NCBI GenBank assembly: GCA_963698265.1
Contig: CAVOQC010000002.1
Span: forward strand, 186,001-250,000
Source of the DNA: FEB-7 sp963698265
Lineage (GTDB): Bacteria > Pseudomonadota > Gammaproteobacteria > Burkholderiales > Usitatibacteraceae
Direction: 5' to 3'
Length of the DNA stretch: 64,000 nucleotides
The stretch's first letter is position 1. Each line of letters opens with the position of its first letter. Of this stretch, positions 16,411 to 24,469 are shown piece by piece. A program made the translations under genes and the position numbers. The notes under the pieces are model-generated. The model saw nothing but the letters and a program-made list of their open reading frames with translations. It had not been told where the DNA came from and ran no database searches.

Positions 16411-17099
16411 CGGCGCAGGCTCCAGTCGATCGCGAGCCCCGCGCCGATGCCGGCGAGCGAGGCGACCACGAGCGCGAGCTTGTACGGCAGGCCGGCGAAC
16501 GCGAGCGCGACGGCGGCAGCCACCATCGCCGCGGCGATGGCCGCGCGCGTGCGAAGCGCCGGCACCAGGATCGCCAGGAACGAGAGCGTGACCACGAAAT
16601 CGAGTGACCACGATTCGGGAATCCGGGCCCCCGCCAGCGCCCCGGCGATCACCGATGCCTGCCATGCGGCGTACAGGGTGATCCCGGCCCCGAGCAGGTG
16701 GTAGTGGCCCAGGGAGTGCTCGCCCGGCTGGCCGTAGCGGTGCACGCCCATCGCGAAGCCCTGGTCCGTCATGAGGTAGGACAGCGGCACGCGCCAGCGT
16801 CTCGGCAGGTGCGCGAGGTGCGGGGAAAGGGTCGCGCTGTACATGAGGAAGCGCAGGCTCACGACGAACGCGGCCGCGAGTGTGACCAGGACGGGCGACT
16901 GCGCGGCCACGAGCTGGGCCACGACGAGCTGCGCGATTCCGGAAAAGGCGAAGAACGAAAGGGCTATTCCCTGCAGCGGCGACATCCCGGCGCCGACGGC
17001 GGCCACACCGGCCACGAAACCGAAGGGAATGGTGCCCACGAGGACCGGCGCGATGTCGCGGCAGCCCGCGAGGAATTCGCGGCGAGCGTTTGGTAACAT
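16407..17099 (-). CDS. azlC: AzlC family branched-chain amino-acid exporter, large subunit
   Basis: The 230-residue integral membrane protein contains the AzlC hallmarks PFGFVAGVAAVGAGMS near the N-terminus, FFAFSGIAQLVVAQL and the conserved SLRFLMYSATLSPHL. Together with AzlD it exports branched-chain amino acids in characterised members. Its start lies only 29 bp from the divergent gpmA start, so its promoter must lie partly inside gpmA coding sequence. No clear -35/-10 pair could be assigned. Confidence 0.93.
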   Translation of the reverse strand: MLPNARREFLAGCRDIAPVLVGTIPFGFVAGVAAVGAGMSPLQGIALSFFAFSGIAQLVVAQLVAAQSPVLVTLAAAFVVSLRFLMYSATLSPHLAHLPRRWRVPLSYLMTDQGFAMGVHRYGQPGEHSLGHYHLLGAGITLYAAWQASVIAGALAGARIPESWSLDFVVTLSFLAILVPALRTRAAIAAAMVAAAVALAFAGLPYKLALVVASLAGIGAGLAIDWSLRR

Positions 17100-17128
17100 G
17101 GGACGGCCGCGATCCTGCCACGAAAGCC

Positions 17129-17872
17129 ATGAAAAAGCTCGTTCTCATCCGCCACGGCGAAAGCACCTGGAACCAGGAAAACCGATTCACCGGCTGGACG
17201 GACGTCGATCTCTCCGACCGGGGCGTGGAAGAAGCGCGTGCGGCGGGCCGCCTGCTTGCGGCGCAGGGCTACGATTTCGACATCGCGTTCACCTCGGTGC
17301 TCCGGCGCGCCATCCGCACGCTGAACCTCGCCCTCGAGGAGATGGACCGGCTCTGGCTTCCCGTCGTGAAGGACTGGCGGTTGAACGAGCGCCATTACGG
17401 CGCCCTGCAGGGGCTCAACAAGGCGGAGACGGCGCGCAAGTTCGGCGAGGAGCAGGTTCTCGTCTGGCGCCGCAGCTACGACACGCCTCCGCCGGAACTC
17501 GCCGAGGGCGACGAACGCGACAGCGCGCGCGACCGGCGTTACGCTGGTCTCGATGCCCGAGTGCCGCGCACCGAATGCCTCAAGGACACCGTGGCGCGCG
17601 TGATTCCTTACTGGCGGGAGGCGATCGCGCCGCGCGTGGCGGCCGGCGAGCGCGTTCTCGTCGCCGCGCACGGCAACAGCCTGCGCGCCCTGGTGAAGTT
17701 CCTGGACGGCATCACGGACGCCGAAATCGTCTCGCTCAATATTCCCACGGCGATTCCGCTCGTCTACGAACTCGACGACGCGATGAAACCCATCCGTCAC
17801 TATTACCTCGGCGATCCGGAGGCGGTAGCGAAGGCGGCTGCTGCCGTCGCGAGCCAGGGCAAGGCTCGATAG
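17129..17872 (+). CDS. gpmA: 2,3-bisphosphoglycerate-dependent phosphoglycerate mutase
   Basis: The 247-residue glycolytic enzyme interconverts 3- and 2-phosphoglycerate. The phosphohistidine motif is LIRHGESTWN at the N-terminus, and the second catalytic histidine is in VLVAAHGNSLRALVK. ERHYGALQGLNK is also diagnostic. The ATG at 17129 matches the family N-terminus MKKLVLIRHG; upstream in-frame codons are not conserved. It runs into the envC-like gene with a three-base gap. Confidence 0.96.
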   Translation: MKKLVLIRHGESTWNQENRFTGWTDVDLSDRGVEEARAAGRLLAAQGYDFDIAFTSVLRRAIRTLNLALEEMDRLWLPVVKDWRLNERHYGALQGLNKAETARKFGEEQVLVWRRSYDTPPPELAEGDERDSARDRRYAGLDARVPRTECLKDTVARVIPYWREAIAPRVAAGERVLVAAHGNSLRALVKFLDGITDAEIVSLNIPTAIPLVYELDDAMKPIRHYYLGDPEAVAKAAAAVASQGKAR

Positions 17873-17875
17873 GGG

Positions 17876-19162
17876 ATGCGGGCGCGGCGTCTCGCGGCCG
17901 CCTTCCTCGCCTGCGTCGGGTTCGTGGCCTGCCTGGCGGCGGCAGCCCCCCGCCCCGGCGCGAAGGCCGCGCCGGCCGCGGCCTCCGAGGAAGACCTCCG
18001 GCAGCTGCGCGAGCGCATCGAGCGGCTGGAAAAGGATCTCGCGCGGGCCGAGGAGTCGCGGGGCGAGGCGGCCGATGTCCTGAAGGCCGCGGAAAAGGCG
18101 GTGAGCGAGGCAAACCGCACGCTTTTCGAACTGGGCAATGCCCACGCGGCGCTGTCCGCGCAACGGTCGGAACTCGCCGACCGCGGTGCCCGCGCGCGCA
18201 AGGACATCGGGGCCCAGCAGGCCCTTGCCGAGAGGCTGCTTCGGCTGCAGTACGAGCAAGGTGGCCAGGACCGTCTGCGACTCATCCTCGAGGGACGCGA
18301 CCTGGCCGCCGTCTCCCGGCACCTGGCGTACTACGGCTACATCCAGCGGGCGCGTGCCGAATCGCTCGCGACGCTGAAGCGGGGCGCCGACGAACTCGCG
18401 GCGCTCGAGGCCGAGGCGCAGGAGAAGAGCGCCGCCCTGGCCGAGAACCAGGCGGCGCAGGCGAGGCAATCGCAGCGCCTCGAGAAGGAGCGCTCCCTGC
18501 GTGCAGCCGCGCTCAAGCGGCTCGCCGGCCGCGTGGCGCAGGGAAAGCGCGAGATCGGCCGGCTCAAGCGCGACGAGGAGCGACTCGGGCGACTGGTGCA
18601 GGAAATCGCACGGGCACTGGCGGCGCGCGAGGCGCAGAAGTCGCGCGAGTCCCGGCAGGCGCGCGAAGCGGGATCGTCGAAGAACCGTGAAGGCGGCAAG
18701 GGCACGAAGGAGCAGGCCCATGGAACTCCCGTGGACCAGGTGGCCGACGCGTCGCTTTCGGCCAGGGCCTTTCCCAGCCTCAAGGGGCGCCTGAAGCTTC
18801 CCGTGCCGGGGGAACTCATGAACCGCTACGGCAGTCCACGTGAGGAGGGCGGCACCGCGTGGCGCGGGCTCTTCATCCGTGCTGCCGTGGGGCAGGTGGT
18901 TCGCGCCGTGGCCGACGGGCGCGTCGTCTATGCCGACTGGTTGCGCGGGTTCGGCAACCTCCTGATCCTGGACCATGGCGGCGGCTACATGAGCCTCTAC
19001 GGCTACAACGAGGGGCTGCTGCGGCAGGTCGGCGAGGGTGTCCGGGGCGGCGACGCCGTGGCCCAGGTAGGGGCCTCGGGGGGCGCCGAGGAATCGGGTC
19101 TATACTTCGAGTTGAGGCACGACGGGAAACCGTTCGATCCGCTGCGCTGGGTTTCGCGCTGA
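17876..19162 (+). CDS. envC: EnvC-like murein hydrolase activator
   Basis: The 428-residue exported protein has a signal peptide, a long coiled coil (about residues 40-275, rich in Arg, Glu and Ala heptads) and a C-terminal LytM/M23 domain (about 305-428). The LytM domain is degenerate: the metal-ligand HxxxD histidine is replaced (GTAWRGLFI), as in E. coli EnvC, while LYFELRH remains. EnvC-type proteins do not cut peptidoglycan but activate AmiA/AmiB amidases at the septum. It is followed by the S41 protease, a gene order frequent in proteobacteria. Confidence 0.88.
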   Translation: MRARRLAAAFLACVGFVACLAAAAPRPGAKAAPAAASEEDLRQLRERIERLEKDLARAEESRGEAADVLKAAEKAVSEANRTLFELGNAHAALSAQRSELADRGARARKDIGAQQALAERLLRLQYEQGGQDRLRLILEGRDLAAVSRHLAYYGYIQRARAESLATLKRGADELAALEAEAQEKSAALAENQAAQARQSQRLEKERSLRAAALKRLAGRVAQGKREIGRLKRDEERLGRLVQEIARALAAREAQKSRESRQAREAGSSKNREGGKGTKEQAHGTPVDQVADASLSARAFPSLKGRLKLPVPGELMNRYGSPREEGGTAWRGLFIRAAVGQVVRAVADGRVVYADWLRGFGNLLILDHGGGYMSLYGYNEGLLRQVGEGVRGGDAVAQVGASGGAEESGLYFELRHDGKPFDPLRWVSR

Positions 19163-19232
19163 GGCATCCGGAAGCGGAGGCTGCGCGTAACCCGGCTACA
19201 GCATTGTCCCGGACATCGGCGAGGTGGCGAAC

Positions 19233-20666
19233 ATGAGCAGCAAACTGCAGCAGGTCGGCTTGGTGGTCCTGGGGGCCGCGCTCGGCATCGCCGCGAGCCT
19301 GCACTTCTCCGCGGTCGCCGACCGCCAGGCCTCCACGGTGCAACTGCCCGTCGACGACCTCCGGCTCTTCTCCGAGGTCTTCGGGCGCATCAAGAACGAC
19401 TACGTCGAGCCGGTCGAGGACAAGAAGCTCCTGAAGGAGGCGATCAACGGGATGCTGACCGGGCTCGACCCGCATTCGGCATTTCTCGACCAGGACGCCT
19501 ACAAGGATCTCCAGGTCGGCACCCAAGGCGAATTCGGCGGCCTCGGCATCGAGGTGGGCAGCGAAGACGGCTTCGTGAAGGTCGTGGCACCCATCGAGGA
19601 CACGCCGGCCCACCGGGCGGGCATCCAGGCAGGCGACCTCATCATCAAGCTCGACGGCGTGAGCCTGAAGGGCATGAGCCTGAACGACGCGGTGAAGAAG
19701 ATGCGCGGCAAGCCCCACACCGAAGTGGCGCTCACCATCATGCGCAAGGGCCAGCCCGCGCCGGTCGACATCAAGTTGAAGCGCGACGTGATCCGCGTGA
19801 AGAGCGTGAAGGCGCGGATCATCGAGCCGGGCTACGGCATGCTTCGCGTCACGCAGTTCCAGGAACACACGGGCGAGAATCTCGTCCAGGCCGTGAACGA
19901 CCTCTACAAGCAGTCGAACGGCAACATGAAGGGGCTCGTGCTCGACCTGCGCATGAATCCCGGCGGGCTGCTCAATGCCGCGGTGGCCGTCTCGTCGGCG
20001 TTCCTGCCGAAGAACGCCCTGGTGGTCTACACCGACGGGCGCACGGAAGACGCCAAGATGCGCCTCACGGCGAACAAGGAGAACTACGTGCGCGGCGCGT
20101 TCCGCGAGGACTACCTTGCCAAGCTCCCCGCGGCCGCCAAGACGGTTCCCATCGTCGTGCTCGTGAATGGCGCCTCGGCGTCGGCTTCCGAGATCGTCGC
20201 GGGCGCGCTCCAGGACCACAAGCGCGCCACCGTCATCGGCACGCAGACTTTCGGCAAGGGTTCGGTGCAGACCATCCTGCCGCTGCCCAACAACCAGGCC
20301 GTGAAGCTCACCACGGCGCGCTACTACACGCCCAACGGGCGGTCCATCCAGGCCAAGGGCATCGCCCCCGACTTCGTGGTCGAGGACACGGCCACGGACT
20401 CGCGCCTGTTCACGCGGGAGGCTGACCTCCAGCACCACCTCGAGGGCGATGGCGAGAAGGGCAAGACCGGCGCGGATGCGCCGGCGGGGAAGCCGGCCCC
20501 GGTGAAGCCGTCGCCCGAATCCAAGGCGCCCGCGAAGCCCGAGGCGAAGGCCGAGGCCGAGGGAAGCAAGAAGGAAGAAGGCGCCAAGAAGGAAGACGTC
20601 CAGCTCGCCGCCGCCATGAAGCATCTCAAGGGGCTGCCCATCACCGCCGCCGCCGCGATCAAGTAG
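19233..20666 (+). CDS. ctpA: S41 family C-terminal processing protease
   Basis: The 477-residue periplasmic serine protease has an N-terminal hydrophobic anchor, a PDZ domain (GLGIEVGSEDGFVKVVAPIE onward) and the S41 catalytic part with the serine in NGASASASEIVAGAL and the lysine in TFGKGSVQT. The last 80 residues are a Pro/Lys/Ala/Glu-rich tail. ATG 19233 has GAGG eight bases upstream. Such proteases trim exported proteins and act on peptidoglycan enzymes. The tight link to envC suggests a role in cell-wall turnover. Confidence 0.92.
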   Translation: MSSKLQQVGLVVLGAALGIAASLHFSAVADRQASTVQLPVDDLRLFSEVFGRIKNDYVEPVEDKKLLKEAINGMLTGLDPHSAFLDQDAYKDLQVGTQGEFGGLGIEVGSEDGFVKVVAPIEDTPAHRAGIQAGDLIIKLDGVSLKGMSLNDAVKKMRGKPHTEVALTIMRKGQPAPVDIKLKRDVIRVKSVKARIIEPGYGMLRVTQFQEHTGENLVQAVNDLYKQSNGNMKGLVLDLRMNPGGLLNAAVAVSSAFLPKNALVVYTDGRTEDAKMRLTANKENYVRGAFREDYLAKLPAAAKTVPIVVLVNGASASASEIVAGALQDHKRATVIGTQTFGKGSVQTILPLPNNQAVKLTTARYYTPNGRSIQAKGIAPDFVVEDTATDSRLFTREADLQHHLEGDGEKGKTGADAPAGKPAPVKPSPESKAPAKPEAKAEAEGSKKEEGAKKEDVQLAAAMKHLKGLPITAAAAIK

Positions 20667-20687
20667 GGCGGGGGCCGGAGGCGCGCC

Positions 20688-21452
20688 GTGGACGACCGCC
20701 AGCGGCTGCGGTACAGCCGCCACCTCCTGCTCGACGGATTCGGCGAGGAGTCGCAGGAACGCCTGCTGGGTTCGCGAGCCCTGGTCGTAGGGGCGGGCGG
20801 CCTCGGTTCAGGCGCCCTCCCGTACCTGGCGTCGAGTGGTGTGGGCCGCATCACGGTCGCGGACGGGGATGTGGTCGACCTCACCAACCTGCAGCGCCAG
20901 ATCGTGCACCGCGTCGATGCCATTGGCACGAACAAGGCGGTTTCGGCGGCGGCGACACTCGCGTCGATCAACCCCGAGATTTCCGTGGAAGCGTTGCAGG
21001 AGCGCCTTTCTCCGGAACGCCTGCGCATCCTCGCGCGCGATTGCGACGTGGTCCTCGACTGTTCCGACAATTTCGCCACGCGCCACGCGATCAGTGAAGC
21101 CTGCGTTCGCGCGGGCGTCGCGCTGGTTTCCGGCGCGGGGATCCGGTTCGACGGCCAAGTCGCGGTCTTCGACCACCGCAAGCCAGGCTCAGCCTGCTAC
21201 CACTGCCTATTCCCCGCGGACGCGCCCGGCGAGGAGGAGCGCTGCGCGACGATGGGCGTGTTCGCGCCCCTGGTCGGCGTGATCGGCACGATGCAGGCCA
21301 TGGAGGCGATCAAGCTGCTTGCGGGAATCGGAGAGACGCTCGCCGGCAGGCTGCTGTTGTTCGACGCGCTCGCGATGCGCTGGCACGAAGTGCGACTTTC
21401 CCGAGACCCGAATTGCGCCGTTTGCGGCACGCCGTGCTCGGCTGCCGCCTAG
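20688..21452 (+). CDS. moeB: MoeB/ThiF-type adenylyltransferase (E1-like)
   Basis: The 254-residue protein has the ATP-binding motif VVGAGGLGSGALPYLAS, the acidic DGDVVDLTNLQRQ, and two zinc-binding CxxC pairs (CYHC and CAVC). These enzymes adenylate the C-terminus of a ubiquitin-like sulfur carrier (MoaD or ThiS). No carrier gene is adjacent, so MoeB versus ThiF cannot be decided from context. The GTG start has GGAGG about six bases upstream. Confidence 0.88.
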   Translation: MDDRQRLRYSRHLLLDGFGEESQERLLGSRALVVGAGGLGSGALPYLASSGVGRITVADGDVVDLTNLQRQIVHRVDAIGTNKAVSAAATLASINPEISVEALQERLSPERLRILARDCDVVLDCSDNFATRHAISEACVRAGVALVSGAGIRFDGQVAVFDHRKPGSACYHCLFPADAPGEEERCATMGVFAPLVGVIGTMQAMEAIKLLAGIGETLAGRLLLFDALAMRWHEVRLSRDPNCAVCGTPCSAAA

Positions 21453-21462
21453 GAGAAGCCCG

Positions 21463-21978
21463 ATGAAACGCACCGTGCGCGTGCTGGCGATCCTCGCCAC
21501 CGCATTCCTCGCCGCCCCCCACGCACTGGCGGAGGCGGACAAGCAGGTCGTCTGGAAACTGGTCGACAAGAAGGGCAAGGTCACCTACGTCGACAAGGCG
21601 CCGTCCAAGGATTTCGACGGCAAGGTCACTCGGATCGAGGTCGACCTCACCGCCAACCGGGCGCGGCTCGTGAACCTCGGCGAGACGACGCCGCCGGTGC
21701 TGCTGCCGCTCACGGCCCCGGAGCTCAAGCGCGTGAAGGCGGACGCGGAGCTCGCGCGTGCGCGCGAAGTCCTGGAGGCGGCCAGGAAGGCGCGCGAGGA
21801 CGGCAAGGACCCCACCCCCGAGGAGACCCGATGGCTCGGCAAGAAGGGCGGCGGCGCGCGCCCCGAGCCCACGGAGGCCTACCACGCTCGCATCAAGACG
21901 CTCGACGAGGCCTTGAAGTCCGCCGAGGAGAAATTCGAGGCGGCTCGCAAGACCGCCCGGATGGCCGCCATTGATTGA
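21463..21978 (+). CDS. Exported DUF4124 protein (first of two)
   Basis: The 171-residue protein has a signal peptide (VLAILATAFLAAPHALA) and an N-terminal DUF4124 unit (VWKLVDKKGKVTYVDKAPSK), the short beta motif found in many betaproteobacterial periplasmic proteins. The rest is charged and largely helical, probably coiled coil (residues 85-168). AGGAGAAG precedes the ATG. Function is unknown. A related gene follows directly. Confidence 0.85.
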   Translation: MKRTVRVLAILATAFLAAPHALAEADKQVVWKLVDKKGKVTYVDKAPSKDFDGKVTRIEVDLTANRARLVNLGETTPPVLLPLTAPELKRVKADAELARAREVLEAARKAREDGKDPTPEETRWLGKKGGGARPEPTEAYHARIKTLDEALKSAEEKFEAARKTARMAAID

Positions 21979-21985
21979 TCCCGGC

Positions 21986-22558
21986 ATGGCACGTGCGCTC
22001 GTGCTCGCGCTGGCGGTCGCCGTCGCCGTTCCCGCGGCGGCGCAGGTTCTCTACAAGCTGACCGATCGCCAGGGACGCGTCACCTACTCCGACCGAGCAC
22101 CGAAGGACTTCGACGGAACGGTGGTGCGCCTGGAGCCGGATCCGGCTGCCAATGTCGTCCCCTCGGCGAAGTCGGAAGCACCGTCGAGACCGGCAAACGC
22201 GCCTTCCGAATGGGCGGAGAACCGCCGCCGGACGCGGGCCGAACTCGAGAAGCGGCTCTCCGCGGCCCAGGCGCGAGTCGAAGCTGCGCAGAAGGCGAAG
22301 GCGGAAGGTGGCGAGCCATTGCCGGAGGAACTGCAGACCATCCAGCGCCATGGCCCGCCGCTGAAGGCCGGGCAACAGCCGCCAAACCCGAACTGCTTCG
22401 TATCCAGGTTCCCGAGCGGGGCCGCCTCGCTCAACTGCCCGAGCCGCGTGCCGCACGATGCGTTCTACGAGCGCCAGAAAAAGCTCGATGAGGAACTCGC
22501 CAGCGCCGAGGAGGAACTGGCGCTCGCCGAGCGCGCCTATCGCCGCGGCACGGACTAG
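21986..22558 (+). CDS. Exported DUF4124 protein (second of two)
   Basis: The 190-residue protein repeats the design of its neighbour: signal peptide (VLALAVAVAVPAAA), DUF4124 unit (LYKLTDRQGRVTYSDRAPKD) and a charged helical remainder. Two cysteines (NPNCFVSRF, LNCPSR) distinguish it. The shared sequence points to tandem duplication. The stop codon TAG overlaps the convergent tsaD stop within one CTAG. An upstream in-frame TTG (21971) is less likely than the ATG used. Confidence 0.84.
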   Translation: MARALVLALAVAVAVPAAAQVLYKLTDRQGRVTYSDRAPKDFDGTVVRLEPDPAANVVPSAKSEAPSRPANAPSEWAENRRRTRAELEKRLSAAQARVEAAQKAKAEGGEPLPEELQTIQRHGPPLKAGQQPPNPNCFVSRFPSGAASLNCPSRVPHDAFYERQKKLDEELASAEEELALAERAYRRGTD

Positions 22559-23568
22559 CGCGCGTCGACCGTCGACAGCTCCCAGCGGGGACGGACGGTG
22601 AAGCTCTCCTGGCCCGCAGGAGCCTCCTGATGCCGGAGCGCCGCCGCAAAGGCGATCATCGCGCCGTTGTCCGTGCACAGCCGCGCCGGAGGAAAGTAGA
22701 CCGTCGCCCCGGTCCGGGCGGTCTCCCGGACGAGTCGATCGCGAAGTGCCGCGTTGGCGCCCACGCCACCCGCGACCACGAGGCGGTCCATGCCGGTCGC
22801 TTCCAGCGCCCGAAGGCACTTGGCGGCCAGCACGTCGATCACCGCTGCCTGGAAGGATGCCGCCACATCGGCCCGCAACCGGTCGTCCGGCGCATGCTTG
22901 CGGATGCAGTGCAGGGCGGAGGTCTTCAGTCCGCTGAAGCTGAAGTCGAGGCCGTCGCTTGCCAGCATCGGCCTCGGGAACGCGAAGCGCCTTGCATCGC
23001 CTTCGCGCGCGAGTTCGGCCAGGGCCGGGCCACCGGGGTACGAGAGCCCGAGGAGGCTCGCCGTCTTGTCGAAGGCTTCGCCCGCGGCGTCGTCGACGGT
23101 CTCGCCCAGGAGCGCGTAGCGGCCCACGCCCTCCACGGCCATGAGTTGCGTGTGCCCCCCGGATACCAGGAGGGCGACGAAGGGAAAGGCGGGCCGCGGG
23201 TCGGCGAGAAGCGGCGAAAGAAGGTGGCCCTCGAGGTGATGGACACCGACCACGGGCCTGCCGAGGGCGATGCCCAGCCCCGCGGCCACCGAAGCGCCCA
23301 CGAGGAGCGCGCCCGCGAGCCCCGGGCCTTCCGTGTAGGCGATGAGATCGATGTCGTCCAGGGTACGACCGGCCTGGACGAGGGCCTCCCGGACGAGCGG
23401 GACGACGCGGCGGATGTGGTCGCGCGAGGCGAGCTCCGGCACGACGCCGCCGTAAAGGGCATGCAGGTCGACCTGCGAGTGCAGGGCGTCGCCCACCACG
23501 CCGCGCTCGCTGTCGTAGAGGGCGACACCGGTTTCGTCGCAGGAGGTCTCGATGCCGAGGGTGAGCAC
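22555..23568 (-). CDS. tsaD: tRNA N6-adenosine threonylcarbamoyltransferase TsaD
   Basis: The 337-residue enzyme transfers the threonylcarbamoyl group to A37 of ANN-decoding tRNAs. Signatures are LGIETSCDETGVALYD at the start, the metal-binding VHHLEGHLLSPL, and the nucleotide-binding LVVAGGVGANAALR. The start is GTG. It is divergent from rpsU, the usual proteobacterial arrangement, with 93 bp between the starts. Confidence 0.96.
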   Translation of the reverse strand: MLTLGIETSCDETGVALYDSERGVVGDALHSQVDLHALYGGVVPELASRDHIRRVVPLVREALVQAGRTLDDIDLIAYTEGPGLAGALLVGASVAAGLGIALGRPVVGVHHLEGHLLSPLLADPRPAFPFVALLVSGGHTQLMAVEGVGRYALLGETVDDAAGEAFDKTASLLGLSYPGGPALAELAREGDARRFAFPRPMLASDGLDFSFSGLKTSALHCIRKHAPDDRLRADVAASFQAAVIDVLAAKCLRALEATGMDRLVVAGGVGANAALRDRLVRETARTGATVYFPPARLCTDNGAMIAFAAALRHQEAPAGQESFTVRPRWELSTVDAR

Positions 23569-23611
23569 GCGGGGAGGGCGCGATGCGCGCCTGTTCAGGG
23601 ATGCAGAACTT

Positions 23612-23620
23612 TGATATTAT
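23612..23620 (+). promoter_or_regulatory. Extended -10 promoter for rpsU
   Basis: TGATATTAT reads as TGn followed by TATTAT, an extended -10 element that does not need a strong -35. The predicted transcript start is about 23627, leaving a leader of roughly 35 nt before the rpsU ATG. It is the AT-richest stretch in the tsaD-rpsU gap. Confidence 0.55.
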
Positions 23621-23661
23621 GCAGGGTTTTCAGCGCTGCCCCATCTCTTTCGGAACCGAAT

Positions 23662-23874
23662 ATGCCGACCATCCGACTCAAGGAAAACGAGCCGTTCGAC
23701 GTGGCCCTGCGCCGCTTCAAGCGCGCCGTCGAAAAAACGGGCCTTCTCACGGAACTGCGCGCGCGCGAGTTCTACGAGAAGCCCACCGCCGAGCGCAAGC
23801 GCAAGCATGCGGCCGCCGTGAAGCGCCGCTACAAGCGCATGCGCTCGCAGATGCTTCCGCCGAAGCTCTACTGA
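23662..23874 (+). CDS. rpsU: 30S ribosomal protein S21
   Basis: The 70-residue basic protein (PTIRLKENEPFDVALRRFKR at the start) is S21, which helps the 30S subunit bind mRNA in initiation. It heads the macromolecular synthesis cluster rpsU-yqeY-dnaG-rpoD. The only weak point is its Shine-Dalgarno, CGGAA, as often seen for S21 itself. Confidence 0.96.
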   Translation: MPTIRLKENEPFDVALRRFKRAVEKTGLLTELRAREFYEKPTAERKRKHAAAVKRRYKRMRSQMLPPKLY

Positions 23875-23892
23875 GCGCACCGGCAGGCACTT

Positions 23893-23928
23893 CGCGGCGA
23901 GCCGGGCCCGAGCGCCCCGCTCGCCGCG
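23893..23928 (+). terminator. Hairpin between rpsU and yqeY, probable partial terminator
   Basis: CGCGGCGAGC (23893-23902) pairs with GCTCGCCGCG (23919-23928), a perfect ten-base stem with a 16-base loop. GTCATTTCC follows, a poor U-tract, so read-through is expected. Its place fits attenuation that lets rpsU be made in excess over dnaG and rpoD. Confidence 0.5.
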
Positions 23929-23950
23929 GTCATTTCCGGCAAAGGCAAGC

Positions 23951-24397
23951 ATGCATCTTCGCGATCGGGTGAACGAGGACGTGAAGGCGGCCATGAAGGC
24001 GCGCGATGCGGAGCGCCTCGGCACCCTGCGATTGCTCACCTCGGCGATGAAGCAGCGGGAGGTCGATGAGCGGATCACGCTCGACGATGCCGCCGTGGTT
24101 GCGGTCATCGAGAAGATGCTCAAGCAGCGCCGGGATTCCGTGGCCCAGTACGAGAAGGCGCAGCGCCAGGACCTGGCGGACGTGGAAAAGCGCGAGATGG
24201 CCATCCTGCAGGGCTATCTTCCCGAGCAACTCTCCGAATCCGAGATCGACGCGATCGTCGTCGAGGCGCTGGCCGCGACGGGAAGCGCATCGCCCACGGA
24301 CATGGGCAAGGTGATGGCGATCGTGAAGCCGAAGGTGGCCGGTCGCGCGGACATGGGCCGCGTCTCGGCGCTGGTGAAGGCGAAGCTCGCGGGCTGA
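23951..24397 (+). CDS. yqeY: GatB/YqeY domain protein
   Basis: The 148-residue helical protein has the YqeY signature LLTSAMKQREVDER and the tail VMAIVKPKVAGRADMGRVSA. The domain is homologous to the tRNA-binding tail of the amidotransferase subunit GatB. It is regularly found between rpsU and dnaG. Its own role is not established; tRNA binding or misacylation control is inferred from the homology. Confidence 0.93.
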   Translation: MHLRDRVNEDVKAAMKARDAERLGTLRLLTSAMKQREVDERITLDDAAVVAVIEKMLKQRRDSVAQYEKAQRQDLADVEKREMAILQGYLPEQLSESEIDAIVVEALAATGSASPTDMGKVMAIVKPKVAGRADMGRVSALVKAKLAG

Positions 24398-24469
24398 CCG
24401 CGGCAAGACCGGCGCTCCCGCCCGTTCGCGGGAGGACATTGCACACGGGGACCGGGAGAGACCACCCGC

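Noticed and set aside
17088..17096. GCGTTTG half of a PsrA-type site between azlC and gpmA
   Set aside because: No matching second arm is present, and it lies in the azlC start region.
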